DNA of 64,000 nt from Galdieria yellowstonensis (Eukaryota; Rhodophyta; Bangiophyceae; Galdieriales; Galdieriaceae). The notes below the pieces were generated by a model. The model had not been told where the DNA came from. It searched no databases and saw only the letters and a program-made list of their open reading frames with translations. Shown in pieces: positions 45,165-55,029 of the stretch. Location of the stretch: assembly GCA_026122205.1 (NCBI GenBank), contig JANCYU010000044.1:62001-126000 (forward strand). Reading direction: 5' to 3'. The stretch's first letter is position 1. Each line of letters starts with the position of its first letter. The position numbers and the translations under genes are program-made.

Positions 45165-45663
45165 CTAGCTGTATGTGTAACTATTGACACTACAGTGGCT
45201 ACAAGAGCAATCCAAGCCACTGAGCAACACAAAACACAAACGTTTTCTTGTCGCAAACTATTTGAGCGTCTAGTTGATGTTTATCAACAACAAGAGCCTT
45301 CGAAAGTTTGCCCCAAAACAAATTGCAACTACACTTTTCTCTCTCTCTTGAACAATGTCTACTTACCATTCGATGCGGGTTTTCACAACCACGATGCCAA
45401 TGCTCTTCGACCGTCTGTGGGCTCCCACAGGGAAAACAAGGATGATCGATATAGCACCAACGACCGTTGCTGTTCTTCTTGCGGACCAAAAAACGAGGAC
45501 AAAATGGCTTGATGATATTCAACCTATTCCTACGACAAACAACTCTTCCTTCTCCTCCTCGACGAGCAGTCATCCATAAACGGCCGTTGTTACAAGAAGG
45601 AACAAAACAAGGCCAAGGATGGGATGCAAACCACTTGGGTGGACACCAAGTCGATAACATCAT
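43317..45663 (-). CDS. Plastid-type RNA polymerase sigma-70 factor
   Basis: Nucleus-encoded sigma factor for the plastid bacterial-type RNA polymerase. Exon 2 (45083-43317) carries all signature regions: region 2 with NLRLVICFAKRF, DLVQEGSIGLIRGVEKYD and FRFSTYASWWIRQ; region 3; region 4 with REREVIRMRFGL and the helix-turn-helix VTRERVRQIETRALRKLR. Exon 1 (45663-45367) is inferred from an intact frame, a GTAAGT donor and matching phase. It supplies a Cys/Arg/Trp-rich leader that could be a transit peptide, for 687 residues total. If exon 1 is wrong, the start is the ATG at 45074. The intron (283 nt) is several times longer than others here and holds a TA repeat. Stop codon interlocks with COP1. 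Confidence 0.88.
45126..45172. repeat. (TA)n microsatellite in the sigma-factor intron
   Basis: A nearly perfect alternating TA tract of about 47 bases in the inferred first intron of the plastid sigma factor. It is the longest simple repeat seen in the window. It may be length-variable between strains and could affect splicing or assembly accuracy. Confidence 0.9.
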
Positions 45664-45844
45664 CACAACGACCAACACAACAATGACTTTTCACGTTTTT
45701 CCTTGCTTTATCTCGATAGACACAAGATTACCTATCTCTCGCGTTGTCAGCACGGAGATAATCCCAACCAACCAACCACCAAAAAAAGAGCCAAATTGGA
45801 GGAAAGCCACCAAAGCTTCGTCTCCTTGGAGCGTCGGTTCAAAG

Positions 45845-46996
45845 ATGCAACCTCCTAGACAAGAATTGTTGGAAACGATATCTTGTAGAGAATGTTCAAC
45901 TAGTTGTATTGTCAGTCATGGTTGTCTCGTTTGTCCCCGTTGTGGTTTTACTTCTGAAGAAGGTGCTACTCTCTTACTACAACAAGCAGAGCATGAAAGA
46001 GAAGCATGGTATTGGCGAGGCAACCATGTTTGGTTTTCAAACAACAACAGCAACGCTTATCACGACGCTACTCCACGTTCGAATAGATTCAAATCGTTGT
46101 GGAACAAGTGTAAAGAGACGCTGGCAAAATTGTCCCTAGACAACCACAACGATAGCAGTTTATGGCCTCTTTTGGAGTCTATAGTTGCTCGTACTGCTCA
46201 ACTTGGATGGCCATGTCACCAACGTTGGTTATCGGCATCTAGTGCGGCATGTATTTATATCGCTTGTCGTATACAAGCTCAAGTAGCAGTGAGTATGACG
46301 GATTGTTCCATAGCTGCCAATTGTTGGTTGAGTGAAACAGGTAAAGTATATCGACAATTGTGGCCATTGTTTCAACCCACGGCAGTTGCTGCCAACGCAC
46401 AACAACAACAAGAGGACGATGCGTCTCCATCTTGTTCGTTATTATCGTTGTTGGCGTGGCGAGTTTGTCACGTCTTGTGCCGTCAAGTATTGTGGACACA
46501 AGACTCCGAATTGGGTAAAGTATATACTCAAAGTGAGAAACTATTGTGGTATGCACAACAAAGGTATGTGGTTGTATTGTGTGTCCACCATCCAGTATTC
46601 ATTTCAGTTGCTCTCCCTTGACTTGTTAGATGGTTACTTACTGGAAGAAAGCCTATTCATGTGGTTGTTGCTGCAGCTACTTTGGCTGCCACATGTTGTG
46701 GTGTGTTACAACCGCAACGACGACGACAAGTATGGTTGAAAATATCGACATATATTCCTTGTACGGAACAAAGTATTCGTCAACGATACAATGAATTTAT
46801 CGATGCATTGATACAAGATGCTCAATTATGGTTACCTTGGGCGGACCAAGTGGATAGAAATAATATTTATTCCAATGTTTCCATGTTGTTGACGATATTG
46901 GGCTGTTGTACAAACCAAAAAGAGGATAATCCTACAACGTATTTACCTACCAGTCCATCTGTCATTCCGCCAAGTAATGATTCGTCGTCCACTTGA
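45845..46996 (+). CDS. TFIIB-family factor, BRF2-like
   Basis: General transcription factor with an N-terminal zinc ribbon and two cyclin repeats. Exons are 45845-46563 and 46630-46996 (361 residues). The ribbon is CRECSTSC followed by CPRC. The second cyclin repeat has WLLTGRKPIHVVVAAATLAA, which looks more like BRF2 (Pol III type 3 promoters) than TFIIB or BRF1. No long C-terminal Brf homology region is present, and the protein is shorter than BRF1. An earlier in-frame ATG at 45683 would add 54 basic residues and leave only 19 bp to the sigma-factor ATG. The stop lies within the pyruvate kinase coding end on the other strand (35-nt overlap). Which polymerase it serves is inference. Confidence 0.72.
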
Positions 46997-48805
46997 TACG
47001 ACGAACTTGGACAGAATTCACAAAAGTGCCATTGGAGCCCAACATATCGCTAAGTACGACGATCAAGTCGCCGTGATGGAACATTGGAGGAGAATGAGAT
47101 TTGGTTTTCAATTTGTCTATCGCAGTGGAAACGGTTTCTTCCGGATCATCGGAAAACGCTATTTGATATGCTTCTACTCCCCAATACAAAGATAGTCTTC
47201 GTTTCAATCCTGCATCCGGTGTAAATGCCAAAATGGGACATCGAGGTCGAGCAGCCGATACGGAACAAGCAATTTTTCCAGTTTTCGTAAATACTACAAG
47301 TGCTCGAGCTTTCAAGTGATTGGCTAGAAAAGCTGCAGAAGAACACAAGGCAACGACAGATGAATCTCCTGGAGAACAAGGAGTCACCGGGCTAGGTAGC
47401 GTGCAGTTTGCAACTCTGTCATAAAACAATGTCCAAACACTTGTCGCAATAGTACACATCGTACGGACAGCTTCTAAAGGAAAGGAACCACTGGCTGTTT
47501 CTCCACTCAACATTGTTGCATCGGCTCCTTGACCAACTGCTTCAGAAACATCGGTAACTTCGGCTCTCGTGGGACTAGGAAATGTAATCATCGACTCCAA
47601 CATATGAGTGGCAACTATGGTTGGTTTTTGTAACCTTCGATTGATGTGCACAATTTCTTCTTGTACTAGTGGAACATCCTCGATAGGAATTTCCGCTCCT
47701 AAATCACCGCGAGCAACCTAGTGGACATACACACAAAAAAAAGTTAGTAGATACAAACTGTATGATAGAAATGACAACCAACCATAGCACCATCGGATGC
47801 TTTCAAAATGGATTCCAGTCGTTGTACCGCAGCAGCAGACTCAATTTTGGAAATAACCAAAGCAGATGAGCCACGTTGTAATAAATAATCCTTTAGGTAT
47901 AATACATCATCTTCATGTTTTACAAAAGAAAGCGCAAAAAAGTCGACTTGGTTCTTGATGCCAAAATCGATATCCAACCAATCTTTTTCGGTGATGGCAG
48001 GTAACGAAGCACTCTTTCCTCGTACATTGAGATGTCGACGACTCGTCAATATCCCACTTTCTAAACATTCCGTAATAACATCCACATCGGTTACTTGTTT
48101 CACCAAAAAAGAACAAATTCCACCATCCACTAGCAAAATGTCACCGGGACGCACGTCGGATACAAAATCATCATAATTCACGTCCGTCGTAAAAGGTTCA
48201 TATTCTACTTGTCTACGGATAGTGAAAGTAAACTTGCTACCTTTTTCCACATATAGTGGCTCTTTCAGATCGCCCGAACGAACTTCAGGTCCTTTGGTAT
48301 CCAATAGAATACCAATATTCCATCCAAAGTCTTCATTCAACCGTTTGGCATGATCGATAACTTGCTGATGCCACTCATGTGTGCCATGCGACATATTCAT
48401 ACGCAACACATTCATACCGCACTCTGCCAACTTTTTTATCATTTCAAAACTACAAGTCTTTGGTCCAATCGTACACACCACCTTGGAAGGATGTTTTGTA
48501 TTTGCCAAAAGTTGCTTGTATTCTGCAAAATGTGAAGATAACTGAATTGCTTCTCCATTCAATAGATTGGTTGTTGCCAATACAGGAAAGACACACGGTC
48601 TACTGGGACGTTTTGTGGAGGAGGACAATGAACGAAAACAGGTGTTCCTCCAGCAACGGGGATCTGTTCCATAAAAAATAGTTTGGAAACTATTTATGGA
48701 AAAACTAGTGCGACTAGACAAAGCTTTGGACACCAAAGGAACGAAACAGCAGCCATAGGGAGACGACGCATCCAACGTTGCCGTTTCCATATAAAAATGC
48801 TCCAA
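46962..48805 (-). CDS. Pyruvate kinase, probably plastid-targeted
   Basis: Converts phosphoenolpyruvate and ADP to pyruvate and ATP. Exons are 48805-47783 and 47717-46962 (592 residues; cytosolic forms are about 480-510). The core starts near residue 107 (SKVVCTIGPKT) and shows LRMNMSHG, GILLDTKGPEVRSG, the catalytic VISKIESAAAV, ASDGAMVARGDLGAEIP and MLESMITFPSPTRAEVTDVS. The first ~105 residues are Ser/Thr/Arg/Phe-rich and look like a plastid transit peptide. The C-terminal domain keeps KTGKIACSVSAARPRCPILAF. The intron splits DGAMV/ARGD. Its coding end overlaps the BRF2-like gene by 35 nt, tail to tail. TatD diverges 73 bp upstream. Confidence 0.94.
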
Positions 48806-48878
48806 ATCGATCGAAAAATTTCCTACGCAACTCGCAACTTGATATTATTATTGTGACTAGTACCAACAAGGTTGTTGA

Positions 48879-49853
48879 ATGCAATCTTCTAGAAGGATGT
48901 TAGCGTTCATTGATGTTGCTGCCAACTTGACAGATCCCATGTTTTCTGGGGTGTATAACCAAGTGGAAAGACACGCACCAGACTTGTCTCTGGTGTTGGA
49001 TAGAGCTAGAGAAGCAGGTGTGTTTCGAATATTCATAACTGCAGGTTCTGTTGATATGGCGAAAGAAGCCATCGAGTTGGCAAAGGATTCAGCAAGTCTC
49101 TTTAGTACGGTAGGAATTCACCCAACGAGGTGTGACGTCTTTATGGATACACAAGACTCCATAAACTTGCAACATATAAAGAATCTTGCAGATATAGCTG
49201 CTTCTGCACAAGACAAAATAGTTGCCGTTGGGGAATGTGGACTTGACTATGATCGTTTGCAGTTTTGTGATAAGGTTCGACAACAGATAGGCTTCGAATA
49301 TCATTTCCTACTAGCAGAACAATTGAAGCTTCCAATGCTATTCCACAACCGCAATACGGATGGAGACTTTGTAAAAATAGTTCGAAAGCATCGTAACAGG
49401 TTCCAAAACGGAGTAGTTCATTCTTTCACAGGAAATGAAGAAGAACTCCAACAGTTACTCGACTTGGATCTTTATATAGGCGTAAATGGTTGCTCTCTAA
49501 AAACAGAAGAAAACCTACGAGTTGTCCAAAAAATACCTCTTCATCGTCTGGTCTTAGAAACCGACTGTCCTTATTGTGAAATTAGGAAAACACATGCGGG
49601 ATATCAATGGATACAAAGTCATTGGAAAAGTGTATCCTACAAGAAATATGAACCTACAAGTTGTGTCAAAGGACGAACGGAGCCATGTCATATTCGACAA
49701 GTTGCAGAAATAGTTTCTCAACTGTTTCAAGTCTCCATCGAACAAGTAGCCAAACAAGCCTTTCATAACACCATGAAAATATTTTTTCCCAACGAGTCCG
49801 AAAGTGGCAATTATGAGTCGCTTTTTGAAACTGTTCGAAATCATCGCTCTTAA
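48879..49853 (+). CDS. TATDN1: TatD-family DNase (TATDN1-like)
   Basis: Metal-dependent nuclease of the amidohydrolase fold, implicated in DNA repair or apoptosis-like DNA degradation. Single exon, 324 residues. Metal-site motifs are visible: the first IDVAANLTD region (the usual D-x-H is replaced by D-V-A-A-N), GIHPTR, GECGLDYDR, PMLFHNRNTD, VVHSFTGN and ETDCPYCEIR. The divergent first motif is seen in TATDN1-type proteins. The start at 48879 (MQSSRRMLAFIDVAANL) fits; a second ATG six codons on is possible. It ends 18 bp before the convergent FYV7-like stop. Confidence 0.93.
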   Translation: MQSSRRMLAFIDVAANLTDPMFSGVYNQVERHAPDLSLVLDRAREAGVFRIFITAGSVDMAKEAIELAKDSASLFSTVGIHPTRCDVFMDTQDSINLQHIKNLADIAASAQDKIVAVGECGLDYDRLQFCDKVRQQIGFEYHFLLAEQLKLPMLFHNRNTDGDFVKIVRKHRNRFQNGVVHSFTGNEEELQQLLDLDLYIGVNGCSLKTEENLRVVQKIPLHRLVLETDCPYCEIRKTHAGYQWIQSHWKSVSYKKYEPTSCVKGRTEPCHIRQVAEIVSQLFQVSIEQVAKQAFHNTMKIFFPNESESGNYESLFETVRNHRS

Positions 49854-49871
49854 AAGCGCGCCATTTCTCTA

Positions 49872-50471
49872 TTAGCATTTTTCTTCGTCTCGTTGCAGTT
49901 TTTCTAAGACGTTGGCCATTTGATATTTCATGATGGGCTGTCCTTTGCGGGTTCTCAAACTCAACTTTTTATGCTACAAAACAGAACAATATATTCAACC
50001 CAACAGAAATTGTAATTATTGACAACTACTTACCTTTTCCTTACGTTTCTGTAGACGAGCAAATTTTTCTTTCTTTTGCGACTCGATTACCTGTTGAAAT
50101 GTCTCCGTTTCGAAAGGTTGTTGCTTGTTGTATGACTGCCCATTATCGGGCGCCGTCATCTCTTGCACACCATCTTGTTCTACATCAGAAGCTACGGTTT
50201 CTTCTTTGTATCGTCGACTATTTGGGGATTTCTCGTTGTCTCCTGTTGTGTCGTTCCCATACCATTCCTTGATGCTGTATCGTTCCAACTCGCCTTTTTT
50301 CTCCAATTTCGCCAACCATTTTTTATATTCTGCAACTCTACGACGGTCTCTATCTTTTTTCTGTTGTTGTGTTTTTACAATACTTTGAAAACGTTTCGCT
50401 TGCTTTCCTTGTCTCTGTAACAACTTGGCCACTTGAATGCCATGTCGGTCATGGGAAGAAGACGACGACAT
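49872..50471 (-). CDS. FYV7/CCDC59-like rRNA-processing protein
   Basis: Small, highly charged putative ribosome-biogenesis protein. Exons are 50471-50034 and 49973-49872 (179 residues). The only family-level motif is the C-terminal TRKGQPIMKYQMANVLEKL, matching the conserved end of yeast FYV7 and animal CCDC59/TAP26. The rest is a Lys/Arg/Glu-rich coiled coil. The last exon (33 codons) carries that motif. Its ATG is only 25 bp from the ATG of the Pol III subunit RPC10/Rpc11, so the two share one promoter segment. Identification rests on the C-terminal motif, charge and size, hence moderate confidence. Confidence 0.7.
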
Positions 50472-50496
50472 GGGAAACGGAGGAATTGAGTGAGCA
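50472..50496. promoter_or_regulatory. 25-bp divergent promoter of FYV7-like and RPC11 genes
   Basis: Only 25 bases lie between the two ATG codons, so both transcripts must start inside this segment or within the partner's coding sequence. No TATA-like box fits in it. It pairs a putative rRNA-processing gene with a Pol III subunit, an arrangement that could co-regulate growth genes. Confidence 0.6.
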
Positions 50497-50901
50497 ATGT
50501 TATTCTGTCGATGGTGTCATAACCTTTTGCTATTAGAAAGGCAGCAAGACTCGTATCGTTTTGTATGTCGAACATGTCCTTTTTATTATCAAGTAGAAGG
50601 AAAGATGGAAAGAAAGTTGTTTGGTTTACAGAAAAAACAGGAAGCCGATGTATTGGGTGGTGACAAACAGTGGGAACTGGTGAGAACTTGGTATTTGTGC
50701 TTTGAGAAACTAACGCACTCTTTTCTTTGTTGTTGTTGTTGTTGTTATGTATTTGGATAGGCTGACCAAACGGACGCTATGTGTCCTCGTTGTTCTCATC
50801 AAAGAGCTTATTTCTTTCAGATGCAAACACGTTCGGCAGATGAACCCATGTCGACATTTTATCGTTGTGTAGAATGTGGACATCAATGGAAAGAAAATTG
50901 A
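50497..50901 (+). CDS. RPC11: RNA polymerase III subunit RPC10/Rpc11
   Basis: Two-zinc-ribbon subunit needed for Pol III termination, reinitiation and transcript cleavage. Exons are 50497-50679 and 50761-50901 (107 residues, the family length). The N-terminal ribbon is FCRWCHN with RTCPFYYQVEGK. The DVLGGDKQWELV linker is followed by the TFIIS-like ribbon CPRCSHQRAYFFQMQ with the catalytic acidic pair in RSADEPMSTFYRC, and CGHQW. The first donor is GTGAGA. It is paired head to head, 25 bp apart, with the FYV7-like gene. RF2 follows on the same strand 66 bp downstream. Confidence 0.96.
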
Positions 50902-50967
50902 AAAGTTGCTCTGTATTTATACTTATGTAGACCTTGAGCGAATATTCTTTTGGTTTGGATCATTGCC

Positions 50968-52355
50968 ATGGGCTTTGTATCTTGTTGCAGTCGTGGTGTT
51001 GGAGTATATAAAGGCAATGGTCGTCACCACTTTATTTGTCGACACCGACCGACACAAACTTTTCTCTTGTGCAAGAAATACTTGACCATACGTTGCCAAA
51101 TAGATGTATACAAAGAATATTTGCAAATAGAGCAACGAGTAAGAGACGTTTTTCGTTCGGTATCGTTGGACCAGCTAAGAAGAGAGGTTTGTTATCCAGT
51201 TGTTCTCGTGCCATTTTATTCTTATGATTGTGTTTGTATACGTAGATAGAAAAGTTGCAGCTGGTCATTGCCGACGTCAACTTGTGGGAAAACAGAGAAC
51301 AAGCAGAAAAGGTGTTGAAAGATTTGGCTGTCAAACGAAGCAAACTAGAAACTTTTACTAGTTGGGAACGTCGTTTGCAAGATTTGCAAGCCTACTTACA
51401 ACTGCAGGAAACAGAACATCAGCCCGATGTTGCGCTATTCGAAGAAGCAACGCAGCATATTGTACAGTTGAAGAAAGAGTTGAATCGTTGGGAAACCCAG
51501 CACTTGTTTTCTGGTCGATATGACGTGAATGCAGCAGTCTTAACTATTACTGCTGGTGCTGGAGGAACCGATGCGCAGGATTGGGCTGCTATGTTGTTTC
51601 GAATGTATACGAGGTGGTGTGAAAGACAAGGCTTTGCCTTTACTGTAGTTGATGTTGCCGATGGAGAAGAAGCAGGAATCAAATCTGCTTGTTTGCAAGT
51701 ACATAATGAGTATGCTTATGGCTATCTTCAAGGAGAGAAAGGTGCCCATCGATTGGTTCGTCTATCACCCTTTAATGCCAGTCACAAACGACAAACAAGT
51801 TTTGCTGGTGTTGAAGTAACTCCTTGGATAGAAGAAAGAGAATCGGAAACTTTGGTTATTCCACCGGAAGATTTGGTAGTAACTACGGTATGTATTCCAT
51901 TATTGTGGGTTGGTTGTGGGAACAATGTTCTTCTCATCAAAGTATATATGAAATAGATGCGTGCGGGTGGCAAAGGTGGACAAAATGTGAATAAAGTAGA
52001 AACAGCAGTTCGTATACATCATATTCCAACAGGTATTCAAGTACGAAGTGCGAGGGAACGAAGTCAACATCAAAATAAAGAAATTGCGATGCAGTTGTTA
52101 CGTTCCAAGTTGTGGTTGCTCGAAAAGGAGCGCATGGAAAGAGTTCGACATGAAATACGCGGAGATGCCATAGAAGCTGAATTTGGCAACCAAATTAGAA
52201 ATTATGTTTTTCATCCTTATAAACTTGTGAAAGACCTTCGAACCGATGTGGAGAAGGGAGATGTAGAGTCTGTATTAGATGGAGACTTGGATGACTTTAT
52301 TCATGCCTTTTTGCGATGGAATGCAACCAACAAAGAAATGCAAACTCGTTTCTAA
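50968..52355 (+). CDS. prfB: Organellar peptide chain release factor 2
   Basis: Class I release factor of the bacterial RF2 type, presumably for plastid (or mitochondrial) translation. Exons are 50968-51186, 51246-51887 and 51957-52355 (419 residues). The N-terminal ~45 residues are basic and Cys/Arg-rich, as in an organelle presequence. Key motifs are GAGGTDAQDWA, the anticodon-mimic tripeptide SPF in RLVRLSPFNAS (RF2-type recognition of UGA and UAA), and the peptidyl-transfer GGQ in MRAGGKGGQNVNKVETA, placed at the start of exon 3. So UGA is read as stop in the target organelle if RF2 is used. Its TAA interlocks with the TAG of convergent GAPN. Confidence 0.93.
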
Positions 52356-54335
52356 TTGCAAGTATATGTCTCTCTCGTAAAATGAACTACGATACTCTTC
52401 ACTTTGCTCATCGCTTGTAAACTATAGAGCACTCCTTGAGAACCGATACCGGAGTCTTTCCAACCTTGGAATGGAAAGTGATCCGGTCCTCTTGCTGGTT
52501 GTCCATTGAGATGAACGGTTCCTGTCTGGAGAAGATCTGCTATCGACATTGCACGTTCCATATTGCTTGAGAAGATGGACGCTTGTAATCCCATGTCGCT
52601 CTTATTCACCATTTCTATGGCTTGTGTTTCAGACTCGACTCGAACGATAGGCAATAAAGGACCAAAAGGTTCTTCCCATGCCACTCTCATATGTTGGTTG
52701 ACATGATCCAATATACTAGGCCATACAAGATTATCTTTTCTCTTCCATGGAACAACTTGTTTGGCTCCTTTCTGAATAGCATCTTGAAACAGTTTTTCGA
52801 TATACTCTGCCGAAGACTGGCTAACTAAAGGCGTGATATCGGCATTATCTTGTGGATAACCAACAGATAATTTTTGGACTTGTTCTTTCAATCCATTCAC
52901 GAGATCTTCGGCTACTTGTTTCATTACATAGACAATCTTTACTGCAGTACATCTCTGACCATTGTAAGAAAAAGCACCAGACACAATGGAACGAATGGAG
53001 GATTGCAAGTCCGCATCTTCAAGTACGATTGCACAGTCCTTTCCTCCAAGTTCCAATTGTAAAGGAATCATTCCAGCCTTGGTGGAAACCTTTTTCCCCG
53101 TGCTAGTGCCTCCTGTGAAGGAAATTGCATCGACCAAAGGATGGCTCACTAAGTAATCCCCTAATTCTGATCCTTTCCCTGTTACCACATTGACAACTCC
53201 ACGAGGTATTCCAGCCATATGAAATGCAGATGCCAAATATAAACAAGATATGACACCATGACTAGGAGCTTTGATAACTACGCTATTTCCCATCATCAAA
53301 GCTGGAGCAACTTTGGAAGCACACAAGTTGATAGGATAGTTGAAAGGTGGAATACACAACACAACTCCTAAAGCAACTCGATGAACGAGACACAACTGAT
53401 TTCGTACATGACCTGGAAAGGAATCGGGATACATCAGTTCTCCACTCTGTCGAATACCTTGTTGCAACAAATGATTTTTCTATCTAGATAGAAAGATAGA
53501 TAAATCCTACCTTGTTCAGCTACATATTCTATCAAGTCTGCTGTTCTTACAACTTCGGATAGCGCACTTCTGGTATTCTTGGCAATTTCGTTTACAATAC
53601 ATTGCGATATCTCATCTTTATAGTTGACAAGTATTTTTGCAGCTTTTTTGAGGTATTCTGCTCTTTTCCACAACGGTGTTTTTGCCCAACTGGCCTTGCA
53701 AAAGTTTATTCATTTGCTCGAAAAGAAGCAATCCACCTTACTTGAGCATTCGCAGCTGCATGAAAACATCGATCTGCATCTTCATTGGAACATGACTGAT
53801 AAGTATAACATACTTGTGCATCGCAAGGCGAATATTCTTTCAGCAGCTTTCCTTGGGAACTTGCACCTATTACACAAAGGATTGCGATAGTTATTGTTAT
53901 GTACTAGCTAGAAAACAGTCGACCTACTCCATTCACCGTTGCAAAGAAAGAAATACGTGTTGTCTTGTTGCATTTTGGATACCGAAGCCAGTGTTGGTTT
54001 GCTTTCGATAGTGGTGAATGTTTCATGCACCCGGGTTTCTACATCACAAATATTCTCTTATGTACATCAATACTCAGTTTGTACTTACCTCGTCCCATTT
54101 TGGTAGTCGTTGTTTCACAGCACCTTATACCTAGTCTCGTCCAACGCGTTTGATTTCCCAGCCGACAAGGAAACCACCGCGTTGGGCCGTGCTCCGTCCT
54201 AGTAAAAGAAGAACATTGAAAGGATGAAGAGAAACTCTTGTTTGGAGAAGCTTGTCTAGGAATGGATGGCATTTGAAAGGCCATGTTGCCTTGCTCCATC
54301 AATGGAATGAAAATGGGTGACAAATATCCGACCAT
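52352..54335 (-). CDS. GAPN: Non-phosphorylating NADP glyceraldehyde-3-phosphate dehydrogenase
   Basis: ALDH-superfamily enzyme oxidising glyceraldehyde-3-phosphate to 3-phosphoglycerate and making NADPH. Exons are 54335-54089, 54038-53928, 53866-53742, 53694-53511 and 53457-52352 (590 residues). The family core starts near NGEWS and shows WAKTPLWKRAEYLKKAA, PPFNYP, GGTSTGKK, the catalytic GQRCTAVK cysteine, LELGGKD, and the GAPN-type HLNGQPARGPDHFPF with QGWKDSGIG. The first ~100 residues are Ser/Arg/Thr-rich and were assembled from phase-matched exons. They may be a targeting peptide, whereas plant GAPN is usually cytosolic. If exon 1 is wrong, translation would start at 53973 (MQQDNTYFF). 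Stop codon interlocks with RF2. Confidence 0.88.
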
Positions 54336-55029
54336 TTTTTGTATTTCTACCGTGAGATGCGAAGAAAATGGCCGGCAACGGAGAAATTGCCCCCAATTTG
54401 GTAGAAAACCCTCGTTGGATAAGATAGTCGTTTACATACTTGCGCTCTCTCTCTCTCTCTCTCGCTATACATACATATATACATACATACATATAATTAT
54501 ATATGCTTATTTATTTATATATTTATTTATGTTTGATGTATATACAAGATATATATAATGTATAGAAGATTGCAAATATCCAAGCTTGCACATTTACAGA
54601 TATTCTAGGCAAACAGACACATCATGTTCTCCTCCAACTTGCTTCAACTAGTGTGCCTCTTTCAAAGAAGCCAGTGTTGCTTTATTTCCCCCACTTCTTC
54701 CACTTGTTCTAGACTCTCCTATTGTCCAATGGACTCGATGCCGTTGGAAGCCGATGGCCATTTCCTTTTGGAAAATTCTCTGACGTCCCAGGGAGGCGGA
54801 TTGTCGGTGTGGAGTGTGGGGTGTGGAAACCAACACAGCTCCAGTATTCCACCTTTTATTATTCTCGTGTGGCAAGTGAAAAAATAATTTTTGCCAAGGG
54901 TGTGTGTGTGTATATGTGTTTGTAGAACACTCACCCTTTTTCTACCATACTCAAGTTGTTGGAAACCAAGATATCGTCCTTTGCGCGCTTTTCAGCAACA
55001 TCTTGTGCTTGTGGGTAGTGGTTTAAAAC
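54336..55029. other. Long spacer between GAPN and MYB genes, with CT/TA tracts
   Basis: About 690 bp between divergent genes. It holds a CT repeat (about 54445-54463) followed by TA-rich sequence with ATAC repeats, and no coding exon I can support. Short open frames here lack motifs. The longest, 54624-54887 on the plus strand, could be leader sequence of the MYB gene but has no canonical donor leading to it. It probably holds both promoters. Confidence 0.55.
54445..54463. repeat. (CT)n microsatellite
   Basis: About nine CT units in the spacer upstream of the MYB and GAPN genes, followed by TA- and ATAC-rich repeats. CT tracts near promoters are common and may be length-variable; function unknown. 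Confidence 0.85.

Noticed and set aside
45199..45366. Continuation of the sigma-factor exon 1 frame past its GTAAGT donor.
   Set aside because: The frame runs to a stop without reaching the sigma core, whereas splicing at the donor joins in phase.
54256..54492. Upstream minus-strand frame as the GAPN start.
   Set aside because: It is in a different frame from the exon that joins to the ALDH core, and contains CT-repeat translation (RERERER).
54624..54887. 87-codon plus-strand frame before the MYB gene.
   Set aside because: No motif, no donor that joins to the MYB frame; treated as spacer.
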